Positions 50,699-59,100 of a stretch of 64,000 nt of DNA are shown here, one piece after another; the first letter of the stretch is position 1, and every line of letters starts with the position of its first letter. The notes under the pieces are model-generated. The model saw nothing but the letters and a program-made list of their open reading frames with translations, was not told the origin of the DNA and did not search any database. Source of the stretch: Pseudogemmobacter lacusdianii (GTDB taxonomy: Bacteria; Pseudomonadota; Alphaproteobacteria; Rhodobacterales; Rhodobacteraceae); contig NZ_JAVDBT010000011.1 in NCBI RefSeq assembly GCF_030848395.1, forward strand, positions 82,453-146,452, written 5' to 3'. A program made the translations under genes and the position numbers.

Positions 50699-50807
50699 AG
50701 TGCGGGCGCAAGCTAAGTTAAGGCTTCATCGCTGGTTAAGCGTGCTGGCACCCACGGGGTGCGAATTACCCGCATGCGAGTTTTGCCCAGAAAGGACCCA
50801 AAGGATC

Positions 50808-51020
50808 TCACTGCGGTCGGGTGGCTTTTTCCGTCCAGGGGATTACGCAGTTGGAACCGTGCAGACCACTGCCATCGTAATGGGTAATCTCGATCGCGCC
50901 CCCAAGGCCATGACAGGCTGAATAGGGCCAGATGTTGAATTGCGGCAGAGCGAGGCCGGTAATCATCCCGAGGAAGAAGATCCCCGCAACCACTGCGATG
51001 GATTTGATCGTTCTATTCAT
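50808..51020 (-). CDS. Small exported or membrane protein
   Basis: 70 residues (MNRTIKSIAVVAGIFFLGMI…) with one hydrophobic segment at about 8-25 and two cysteines in the mature part (YSACHGLGG, GSNCVIPW). Probably a signal anchor or signal peptide with a small disulfide-bonded domain. Its 5' end overlaps the next minus-strand gene by 8 bp. Not recognised. Confidence 0.6.
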   Translation of the reverse strand: MNRTIKSIAVVAGIFFLGMITGLALPQFNIWPYSACHGLGGAIEITHYDGSGLHGSNCVIPWTEKATRPQ

Positions 51021-51258
51021 TCGCTTCTATTCTCTGCTGTGCCTTTTGCACCTTGCGCGCCACAACCTGGGCCAGGTGCTGGACCCCGTATAGCACCAAG
51101 GCATTGGTGATCCCGCCTATCAACACGCCGACCAGCAGGCCATCTTCTCCGAGGAGATGACGGGAAAGCCGGATCGCGCCTGCGAAGACAGCCAGCATCG
51201 CCGCGAAAACCAGTGCCAGACCTGCCAGCTGGCCCAAGCTCTTTCTAAGCAGCTTCAT
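51013..51258 (-). CDS. Small membrane protein
   Basis: 81 residues with two hydrophobic helices (about 7-28 and 40-60) and a basic C-terminal helix (VARKVQKAQQRIEANE). It lies 3 nt after the SH3-like gene, so all three minus-strand genes form one operon. Not recognised. Confidence 0.6.
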   Translation of the reverse strand: MKLLRKSLGQLAGLALVFAAMLAVFAGAIRLSRHLLGEDGLLVGVLIGGITNALVLYGVQHLAQVVARKVQKAQQRIEANE

Positions 51259-51261
51259 TCG

Positions 51262-51864
51262 TTAGCGCGGCGTGATCGTACAGCAGCCCGCCAGCATGGG
51301 CCTGTCGCCCTCGCGCAGGCTGATGATTGCCTGCAGGGCATAGCTGCGATCGCTCATCCCGTCCGAGCATTGCTGCGGGACGATAACGGCGGTCAGCGCG
51401 CCTGCCTGCACCGCGCGCATCCGGTCTTCGGCAAATCCGCGATCGTTGATATGCTCTATCTGGTAGCTTTTCGGTTCGCTGTCGGGCGTGTCGAGCGTGG
51501 CTTTGCCTTCTGCAAAGGTGATGCTCCAGAACGGTTCGGTGCCGACGCAGCTGAGCGAGGCGGGCAAAGCGCCAGTCTTCCACATGCTGGGCTGCATCTG
51601 CAGGAAGCGTCTGGAGACCCAGCCGCCGCTTTCGCCGCCATTGATCCATGCCCAATCGCTGCCTTCGGAGAATTCCACCACCTCGATATCCTTGGTGTCG
51701 GGCGCGACGCTGCCGATGATCGCCGCGCTGGCATTGGGCTCGAGGCGGATATTGAGCACGTCCTTGGCTGTCACGCCGGTGACCGAGAACAGTTCCGGCA
51801 GCACGGGGACATCGGCCAATGTGGTGGTGGGGGCAAGCAGGAGAAGCAGGCTCAGGATACGCAT
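51262..51864 (-). CDS. Exported protein with SH3-like domain
   Basis: 200 residues with a signal peptide (ILSLLLLLAPTTTLADVP). An SH3b-like part (VLNIRLEPNASAAIIGSVAP, WAWINGGESGGWVSRRFL) is followed by CVGTEPFWSITFAEGKATL, the COG3650-like motif, and a C-terminal part with paired cysteines (QQCSDGM, GCCTI). It would act in the periplasm, perhaps binding the wall. First gene of a three-gene minus-strand operon. Confidence 0.72.
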   Translation of the reverse strand: MRILSLLLLLAPTTTLADVPVLPELFSVTGVTAKDVLNIRLEPNASAAIIGSVAPDTKDIEVVEFSEGSDWAWINGGESGGWVSRRFLQMQPSMWKTGALPASLSCVGTEPFWSITFAEGKATLDTPDSEPKSYQIEHINDRGFAEDRMRAVQAGALTAVIVPQQCSDGMSDRSYALQAIISLREGDRPMLAGCCTITPR

Positions 51865-52017
51865 GGGGACCTCGTGAAAGACTGTAAGGGATAGTGCTAT
51901 GACGTGGCCGGAGAGGCAACTATTGGCGCGGGCCGATTATCTGGCGGATTTGATTGCGGCAGCTAAGGCGCGTTCGAAAGCGGGGCCGATGGCCTCGCGG
52001 TAAGGGTGCAGAGCGGT

Positions 52018-52323
52018 CGAGATGAAATCGAAGCGCGGCTTGAAACAAGACCCAAAACTGGCCATCGGCGACGGCGCTTTGGACCGCTCTGCGGGAGATT
52101 TTCGCTGCGACGCGGGAACAGAGATGTTGGGTCCATAAAACGATCAACGTCCTGAACGCCATCTCCAAGTCCATGCAAGAAAAAGCCAAAGGCCATTTGC
52201 ACGATATATGGCAAGCCGAGACCAAAGCCGCAGCAAATGCGGCTTTCGACGTCTTTGTCAAAACCTATGGCGTGAAATGGGAGAAGGCGGTTGCCAAGCT
52301 GATCAAGGACCGCGGCGCTATGC
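52018..52323 (+). mobile_element. IS256-family transposase fragment
   Basis: The frame-shifted remains read KRGLKQDPKLAIGDGAL, then FWTALREIFAATREQRCW after a small deletion near 52072, then VHKTINVLNAISKSMQEKAK and VFVKTYGVKWEKAVAKLI. This is the middle of an IS256-type (mutator) transposase. Both ends are missing, and neither terminal repeat is recognisable. It is a dead remnant. Confidence 0.8.
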
Positions 52324-52389
52324 TGACAGGACCCCCAAGATATCGGCCTCAGGGACCGTCTATAGGTAGGTGTCAGATGGAGACTGCTC

Positions 52390-52830
52390 ATGTTGAAATA
52401 CCAGAAACTGCTGCCGTTAGTATTTTGTCTTATACCTTGTGTGGCGGGGGCCCAAACGGAGGCTGTGCTCTCCGAAATGTTCAGGCGCACGAATATCCCC
52501 GTTGAGGACATCAAGAGCTCGATCGAAGCGTGCGATCTTAGCCAGCACTCTTTGAGCCTCTGTGCACTTGCAATGGCGGTTTCCGCTGAGCTGATTTTTG
52601 ATGACCTACAACAAGAAATGCTGATCTTCAGGCCAACCGAATATACGAATTTCAAAGCTAAAGTATGGACCGACTGCGAGAATACCGGTCAGGAGGCAGC
52701 TTACGGCCGGACCATGCTCGCAGCTGATGTTTCGCTATGTGTCGCTGCTGAATTCAGGGCACGCCACAGAGCTATGTTAGAGGTCCGGAGAATTGATGCC
52801 GCACCGCATCCACCTCATAAGTGGGACTAG
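52390..52830 (+). CDS. LprI-like exported protein
   Basis: 146 residues with a signal peptide (LLPLVFCLIPCVAGAQ). The mature part has the LprI/DUF1311-type pattern, WTDCENTGQEAAYGRTMLAA followed by CVAAEFRARHRAML, though the spacing differs from the gene at 31688. Several cysteines could pair. Function unknown. It begins about 65 bp after the IS256 fragment. Confidence 0.55.
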   Translation: MLKYQKLLPLVFCLIPCVAGAQTEAVLSEMFRRTNIPVEDIKSSIEACDLSQHSLSLCALAMAVSAELIFDDLQQEMLIFRPTEYTNFKAKVWTDCENTGQEAAYGRTMLAADVSLCVAAEFRARHRAMLEVRRIDAAPHPPHKWD

Positions 52831-53057
52831 ACTGTGGGCGCGATCTTGAAATCGACTATGTCGCAAAGGTGCAGGGCGCGCAGTTGGGCTTCGATGAACG
52901 AGAGTGTTGCGATAGATGCAGGAAGCACGTCGTCACAGAAAGTCAAAGTAGGGGGCTGTTTGCATGGGATCGTGGCGCCGAGGAAGCTTAAGCGGACACG
53001 GGTAGGAAGCGATACAGAGCCCGTGCAAGGGGCCCTGCATCATCACCCCGGTGAGAC
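52831..53057. other. Region with no supported gene
   Basis: About 230 bp between the LprI-like gene and the small minus-strand gene. An open frame at 52834-53166 lacks protein character. Confidence 0.35.
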
Positions 53058-53189
53058 TTACATCATGGATCGTCCGGCTTTACGCGCATCGCGCCATTCT
53101 TTGCCGAATGCCGTTACGATCACTGCAAGTACAACCCCAACTATCAGCGGCCAAGCAAGCAGATAAGCGCTAAGAAATACAGCATTCAT
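53058..53189 (-). CDS. Symporter small accessory protein
   Basis: 43 residues (MNAVFLSAYLLAWPLIVGVV…) with one membrane helix at about 6-28 and a charged tail (GKEWRDARKAGRSMM). It matches the pattern of small proteins encoded next to sodium:solute symporters, with LAWP in the helix and a W-R-D/E-A-R tail. Its ATG lies 5 nt after the symporter stop, and GGAG overlaps that stop. It probably acts as the transporter's small subunit. Confidence 0.72.
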   Translation of the reverse strand: MNAVFLSAYLLAWPLIVGVVLAVIVTAFGKEWRDARKAGRSMM

Positions 53190-53193
53190 AGTG

Positions 53194-54834
53194 TCACTCC
53201 TGTTTTGCGGCGCGATCGAAACGCCCGGTTTGTTGGGCGATGACCTCGAAGTCGAAGTGTTGATCGCCCAGTAGGGAGATTCCGACGCAGAGCAGCGTGC
53301 TGATTGAGTAGGCCAGCAGAGATGCAGTCAGCACCGGATAGAGATGCAGAAAGCCCATGCCGAAGGGCAGGACGGCTAGCGTCACGAGGCTCCCTGCGAT
53401 AAGGCTGGCCTTAAGACCGAGAAAGCCAAACACCATCAATCCGGCGATGACGCCGACGCCCACGACCGAAAGAAGGTCAGAAAAAAGGGCGATGGGTCCG
53501 ACAAGCTCGATCAAGCCAAAGCGTACGGGGAAGAATACTGCCAGCGCCGCCACAACCGCGATGCTGAAGGCCTTGTTGGTCACGCGGCTCCAGTAGAAGC
53601 TTGCGATCACGGGAAATACCAAAGCCCCCCAGATCGCACCAACGAGGACCAAAAGATCAAGGATGTTCAAGCGATTTGACGCGATATAAACGGCGATTCC
53701 CGTCGCTGTGATCATCGTACAGCGCCCGACCAACAGCATCAGCTTGGGGTCGGCGCGGCCGGGCTTGGCTATGTTTCGGCCGTAGAAATCCGTCATCATG
53801 ATCGAAGAGAGGGCGGAAAGGTCGCTATCCGCGGTCGAGGCCATTGCGCCGATGATCATCACGAAGAAGACGCAGAGCATCGCGGTTCCGAGATAGCTGG
53901 CGGCGAGTTGCGGGATGAGGTTGTTGACGTCACCGTCAAGAGGCTCGATACCAAGATAAAGCGCAAGCACCCCGAGCATGCCCACCCCGATAACCGTCGC
54001 GCCGTATCCGACGGTGGCAGTGATAAAGGTCTGCTTAATTTTGTCCTCGCGCACCGCAAAGAGACGCTGCGCGATGGTTTGGTTGCCGATCGCATAGGCG
54101 AGGACCGCCGCAATATAGGGCGCGCCTTGGTTTAGGAAGGCCTCGGAGGAGAAGAAGTTTTGCTGCTCCGGCGTCAAGTTGACGGCGCCGGTCGTGAAGA
54201 TCTCGGGGCCGCCCGCAGTGAAGAATACTGTCGGTACGATGATCGCCGCGGCACCTAGCATGGCGCAGACCTGCACGAAGTCGGTCAGGATCGAAGCGCG
54301 GATGCCCGACCAGAGCGTATAAAGCAGAACGCCTGTCGCGATCACCAGAACCCCCGCCGAAAAGCTGAGTGGCGAGAGCATGGCGATGAGCGCGCCGCCT
54401 GCAATGAAGTTGGAGGTCAAGCTCAGAAGGCTACCGAGCACGTTGGAGCCGGCCAGAAGCAGCTGGCTGGAGCGGCCGTGACGCACATGCAAGATCTCGG
54501 CAAGCGTATGAGCATTGGGTGCGAGGCTGCGGATCCTTCGCCCGAATGGGTAGATGAAGAGGATCATCAAGGCACCCCAAAGGCCGTAATGTATTGGGCC
54601 GGAGATACCGTAGATGTAGCCAGAGGTCGCTGACGCATACAGCGAGGAGGCCCATATCCAAGTCGCCGTCATAGAGGCGGCGGAGATACCAAAGGCAACT
54701 TTATTGCCTGCGGTCATGTAGTGATCGGCGTTCTCTTGTTTGCGACCGATGGAGAGCGTGATCAAGAACGTCACGCCGAAAAATAGTGTCAGAAGTAGAA
54801 GGGTGAGGGGGGTTCCTAGTTGCTGGATCTGCAT
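53194..54834 (-). CDS. Sodium:solute symporter (SSS) family
   Basis: 546 residues, about 13 or more membrane helices. The early region reads FGVTFLITLSIGRKQENADH and YMTAGNKVAFGISAASMTAT, and later GAPYIAAVLAYAIGNQTIAQ and STADSDLSALSSIMMTDFYG, the SSS signature. The general form resembles urea/cation or proline-type SSS members, but the substrate is uncertain. ATG 54834 is preferred, as AAGGTG lies upstream, over the longer frame to 54987. The small accessory protein is encoded immediately downstream. Confidence 0.87.
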   Translation of the reverse strand: MQIQQLGTPLTLLLLTLFFGVTFLITLSIGRKQENADHYMTAGNKVAFGISAASMTATWIWASSLYASATSGYIYGISGPIHYGLWGALMILFIYPFGRRIRSLAPNAHTLAEILHVRHGRSSQLLLAGSNVLGSLLSLTSNFIAGGALIAMLSPLSFSAGVLVIATGVLLYTLWSGIRASILTDFVQVCAMLGAAAIIVPTVFFTAGGPEIFTTGAVNLTPEQQNFFSSEAFLNQGAPYIAAVLAYAIGNQTIAQRLFAVREDKIKQTFITATVGYGATVIGVGMLGVLALYLGIEPLDGDVNNLIPQLAASYLGTAMLCVFFVMIIGAMASTADSDLSALSSIMMTDFYGRNIAKPGRADPKLMLLVGRCTMITATGIAVYIASNRLNILDLLVLVGAIWGALVFPVIASFYWSRVTNKAFSIAVVAALAVFFPVRFGLIELVGPIALFSDLLSVVGVGVIAGLMVFGFLGLKASLIAGSLVTLAVLPFGMGFLHLYPVLTASLLAYSISTLLCVGISLLGDQHFDFEVIAQQTGRFDRAAKQE

Positions 54835-55249
54835 AGCACCTTTTGCCAATTGTTTCCTGACTCGAAGCAGTGCAGCCGTCATCGCCCGGAGAACCGGACT
54901 AAGGCTGTTGAGCCGAGAGTTTGCTTGTGCTCCGCATGAAAGCAGACGATGGCAGAGCAGCGATGGGCTTCGTCGGAATTCGACCAAACCTGAGGTGTCA
55001 TCTACCGATGATCACGGGTTGTAACATACCGTTGCAAATCCATTATGCAACCCGCAGGCTGCGCGCAGCAGTAGCGCATGCTGTATGCGGTGCAGGCTGT
55101 TTGAGCTGTCAGCGCGACGCGGTCGGGACGACACAAGCACAAAGCGCCCACTCAGTAGACGTCGAAGAACTGCTTGGATAATCCACGTAATCCGTGTCAG
55201 CATCAAATGGTAATCATCCCCATAGATATTCGATCTGAAAAGGTGGGTT
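54835..55249. promoter_or_regulatory. Divergent promoter region with inverted repeats
   Basis: No gene. At 55015-55054, CGGGTTG and CAACCCG form outer inverted arms, with GTTGCA (55031-55036)/TGCAAC (55046-55051) inside. It lies between the symporter and the divergent secreted-protein gene and is a candidate operator. Confidence 0.45.
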
Positions 55250-55791
55250 ATGCGCCTCATTGCTGCGTTTCTTATTTCTCTTTCTACCCTGTCCGGACCC
55301 TCATCGGCTGAAAACGTACGGCCCTCTATGAAGCTAGGCTCACACTGGCCGTATACTCTATTCCTGGAATCAAGTCGGTGGATGTCGCAAAAACTTACCT
55401 TCCCGATATCGCGCTGTCGGACCTGTCTCTGCTTGGATTTTTTGGCGATTTGCCTGCCGCAACCATACGTCGCACCGAAGGTGCCTTACCTAGCGAGCTT
55501 CGCTTATCAATAAATTTCACAGTCAGAAGGGACGAAAAGGGCCTAAAGGCGCTTGAGTTTCTGGCCTGATGGGCGAAAGATCATGCACGGGCTGGCGAAA
55601 ATATACAGCTACGTGCAATTGCATTGCCTCCTATAGAGGGAGCAAATGTGCAACTCGGTGAGACGCTCAAATTCACTATCGATTGGTTCTATATTAACAA
55701 ATCTGAGAACCTTGGAGAGGTGATGTCTGATATAGAGAGGCTGTCCATATCACTGGAAGGGGAAGTCGAAGCAGCGCGTTCAGCCTTCTGA
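55250..55791 (+). pseudogene. Secreted protein gene with frameshift and in-frame stop
   Basis: ATG 55250 starts a signal peptide (MRLIAAFLISLSTLSGPSSA). About 20 codons later a one-base loss moves the sense frame. That frame reads LYEARLTLAVYSIPGIKSVD, VAKTYLPDIALSDLSLLGFF and LSINFTVRRDEKGLKALEFL, then TGA (55567-55569), and continues WAKDHARAGENIQLRAIALP and FTIDWFYINKSENLGE to TGA 55789-55791. Two lesions make it a pseudogene. The family was not recognised; the protein was probably a beta-rich exported one. Confidence 0.6.
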
Positions 55792-56090
55792 TATGGCGAC
55801 ATTTTCATATTAGCGTGGGAGAGTATCCTGTGAGCATAGCGCGCCGCGAACAACCGCTAAGGGCTCTTTACGACGAGGGGCAGTGAGTTCCTCCTCTTGA
55901 TCAGGGTCTTGATTTTGACGTCTCCCGGCGCAGCCGGGACCGGGCTCAGGTCCTGGCGGACGGAAGCCAGCGTCGCCGTCTTCCCCCTTTCGGGCATAGA
56001 TCCCTGACGCAGGGCCCGACTGAGGTGGGGGGCGCCGAGGGGTGAGCCGCGGCCACTGCGCGGAGGTTACGGGTCTGTCCGGTTCAGCGT
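55792..56090. other. Gene-poor leader region before the helicase gene
   Basis: About 300 bp with no coding frame, GC-rich, with short inverted repeats (TCCCGGCGCAGCCGGGA around 55922-55938). It precedes the structured leader of the helicase gene and may hold its promoter. Confidence 0.4.
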
Positions 56091-56189
56091 GAGAGGTCGA
56101 GAGGGGGCCGGAACGGGCAGGTTCCGGACGGTTGAGAGAGAGCGCTGTCCGGGCCTGTCCAGTGCTCTGCTCTCCCGAGGGTCTCCCCG
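56091..56189 (+). promoter_or_regulatory. Structured leader of the helicase gene (family copy 6)
   Basis: Box GAGAGGTCGAG (56091-56101), identical to copy 3. Hairpin 1: CCGGAAC (56108-56114)/GTTCCGG (56121-56127), the same position as in copy 3 with different bases. Hairpin 2: GAGAGAGAGCGCTG (56134-56147)/CAGTGCTCTGCTCTC (56160-56174), 14 pairs with one bulge and a G-U, containing AGAGAGCGCTG. SD GAGGG (56177-56181) follows directly. Confidence 0.65.
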
Positions 56190-59100
56190 ATGAACGATCT
56201 GTCCCCCGCGGCCACGGCGCAAGCGCCGGTCGCGCCCACTCCTGTTCCGGCCGCCCGCTGCATTCTCACAGCAGCGGAGGAGCTTCTTCCGCATCTCGAA
56301 CGCGGCCGGCGCATCGACAGCACGGTGCTGCGCGGTGCTATGGAGACCGCATTCGGTGCATCTGACGCTTCCGGCCTCTGGGATTGGAAAGATGCCTATG
56401 AGGCCTGTGAAGTCGCCACGGTTCTGTTCCTGCGCAAATTCGGCAGCGCATTGCTCCGCAAAGCGGCTGCGCCCGAGGCGCGTCTCGCGGCGCTGACGAA
56501 GATCGCCGCCCTGCTGCCGAGCCATACAAGGCGTTCCGAGGAAAGCCAGGCGCTGCAGCAGTTCAGCACGCCCCTTCCGCTCGGGCTCGCAGCTGTCACC
56601 GCCGCGTCGATCACGCCCGCGGATCTGGTGCTGGAGCCCTCAGCCGGCACCGGCCTGATGGCAATCCTTGCCGGTATTGCTTGCCGCAGCCTCGCGCTGA
56701 ACGAACTGGCCGAGACCCGCGCGGATCTTCTCTCCTCTCTCTTCCCGGCCTTGCCTGTCACCCGGTTCGATGCCGCCCAGATCCACGACCACCTCGATGC
56801 AGGAGTCGTGCCGTCCGTTGTCTTGATGAACCCGCCCTTCTCTGCGCTGGCCAATGTCACCACGCGCGTGGCAGATGCCGCTTTCCGCCATATCGTTTCC
56901 GCTCTGGCGCGACTCGCCCCTGGCGGGCGGCTGGTGACCATCACCGGTGCTGGGTTCGGCCCCGAAGCACCGGCTTGGCGCGAGGCCTTCATCCGGCTGC
57001 AGGAGCATGGCCGCGTGGCCTTCACCGCCGCCGTGGACGGCGCCGCCTATGCAAAGCACGGCACCACGTTCGACACGCGGCTGACGGTGATCGACAAGAT
57101 CCCGGCCGAAGATCCTTCCTCCTTCCCGGCCTCTTCTGGCATTGCGCCCGATGTTGCGACGCTGCTCAGGTGGATCGCTGCCCAAGTGCCGCCGCGCTGC
57201 GTGGTCGATCTGCCCCGGCCACCGGCAGCACCGGCCGCCGCCCGTACGGTGCGCTCCTACCTTGCGCAGGCCGGTGCGACGAAGTCTCCTCAGGTTACAT
57301 TGACGACTTCCAATGCCGTCGAGCTCGCCTATGACACGCTGGACTGGACGCCGCCTGAAGCCGCGCGGCTCTCGGACGCGATCTATGAAGAATATGCCCT
57401 GCAGGCGATCCGTATTCCCGGCGCGGCCCCGCATCCGACCAAACTCGTGCAATCCGCCGCAATGGCCTCGGTCGCGCCGCCCCGTCCCTCCTACCGGCCA
57501 CTTCTGCCCGCTGACATCTGCGCCCGTCTCTCGGACGCGCAGCTCGAGACGGTGATCTATGCGGGTGAGGCGCATAGTGATCACCTCGCTGGCTCCTGGA
57601 CGCTGGACGAGACCATGGACAAGGTCAGCGCCGCCGCACCGGATGCAGTTGGCGCTGTCCGCTTCCGGCGCGGTTTCATGCTGGGCGATGGGACGGGCGC
57701 GGGCAAAGGACGGCAATCGGCCGGGATTATCCTCGACAACTGGCTGCGGGGCCGGCGCAAGGCACTCTGGATCTCCAAATCCGACAAGCTGATCGAGGAT
57801 GCGCAGCGCGATTGGTCGGCCCTCGGCCAGGAGAAGCTGCTGATCACGCCGCTCTCCCGCTTCGCGCAGGGGAAGGCGATCACGCTCAGCGAAGGCATCC
57901 TCTTCACCACCTATGCCACGCTGCGCTCGGATGATCGGGGCGAGAAGGTTTCGCGGGTTCGCCAGATCGTGGACTGGCTGGGGTCGGATTTCGACGGGGT
58001 GGTCATCTTCGATGAGAGCCACGCCATGCAGAATGCTGCCGGGGGCAAGGGCGAGCGCGGCGATGTCGCGGCCTCACAGCAGGGCAGGGCAGGCCTGCGG
58101 CTCCAGCACGCGCTGCCAGATGCCCGTGTGGTCTATGTCTCCGCGACCGGAGCGACGACGGTACACAATCTCGCCTATGCGCAGCGCCTTGGCCTCTGGG
58201 GCGGTGAAGACTTTCCCTTTGCCACCCGAGCAGAGTTCGTCGAGGCGATCGAGGCAGGCGGCGTGGCAGCCATGGAGGTGCTGGCGCGCGATTTGCGCTC
58301 GCTAGGCCTCTACACGGCGCGGTCACTCTCCTATGATGGGGTCGAATACGAGCTGATCGAGCACCAGCTGACCGAAGAACAGCGCCGGATCTACGATTCC
58401 TATGCCGGGGCCTTCGCGGTCATCCACAACAATCTCGATGCGGCGATGGATGCGGCGAACATCACCGGCTCGGATGGCACGCTGAACCGTCAGGCCAAAT
58501 CCGCTGCCCGCTCGGCCTTCGAGAGCACCAAGCAGCGCTTCTTTGGCCATCTGCTGACCTCGATGAAAACGCCGACCCTGCTGGGCTCGATCACGGAGGA
58601 TCTGGAAGCGGGCCATGCGGCCGTGATCCAGATAGTCTCGACCGGCGAAGCCTTGATGGAACGGCGGCTGGCCGAGATCCCGACCGAGGAATGGAACGAT
58701 CTGAACACGGACCTGTCTCCGCGCGAATATGTCATGAGCTACCTGCAGCATTCCTTCCCGGTGCAGCTCTACGAGCCCTTCAGCGATGGTGGGGGCAATG
58801 TCAGCTCGCGGCCGGTGTTCCGGGATGGCCAACCCGTCGAGAGCCGCGAGGCGGTCTCCCGGCGCGATGCGATGATCGAGCATCTGGCCGGCCTGCCGCC
58901 GGTCCCAGGGGCGCTCGATCAGATCATCCAGCATTTTGGCACCGAGATGGTGGCGGAAGTCACTGGTCGCTCGCGCCGGATCATCCGCAAGGGTGATGGC
59001 CCGGCAGCTCGGCTGGCGGTCGAGAACCGCCCATCGTCAGCCAATCTCGCCGAGACCCAGGCCTTCATGGATGACGGCAAGCGCATTCTCGTCTTCTCGG

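Noticed and set aside
50718..50740. Two TTAAG half sites after the tandem USP gene
   Set aside because: Their spacing is 18 bp, unlike the 11-bp period before the DsbA-like and dsbD genes, so I do not count them as a third copy.
52834..53166. Plus-strand frame of 110 codons
   Set aside because: It overlaps the 43-residue symporter partner on the other strand, which is far better supported.
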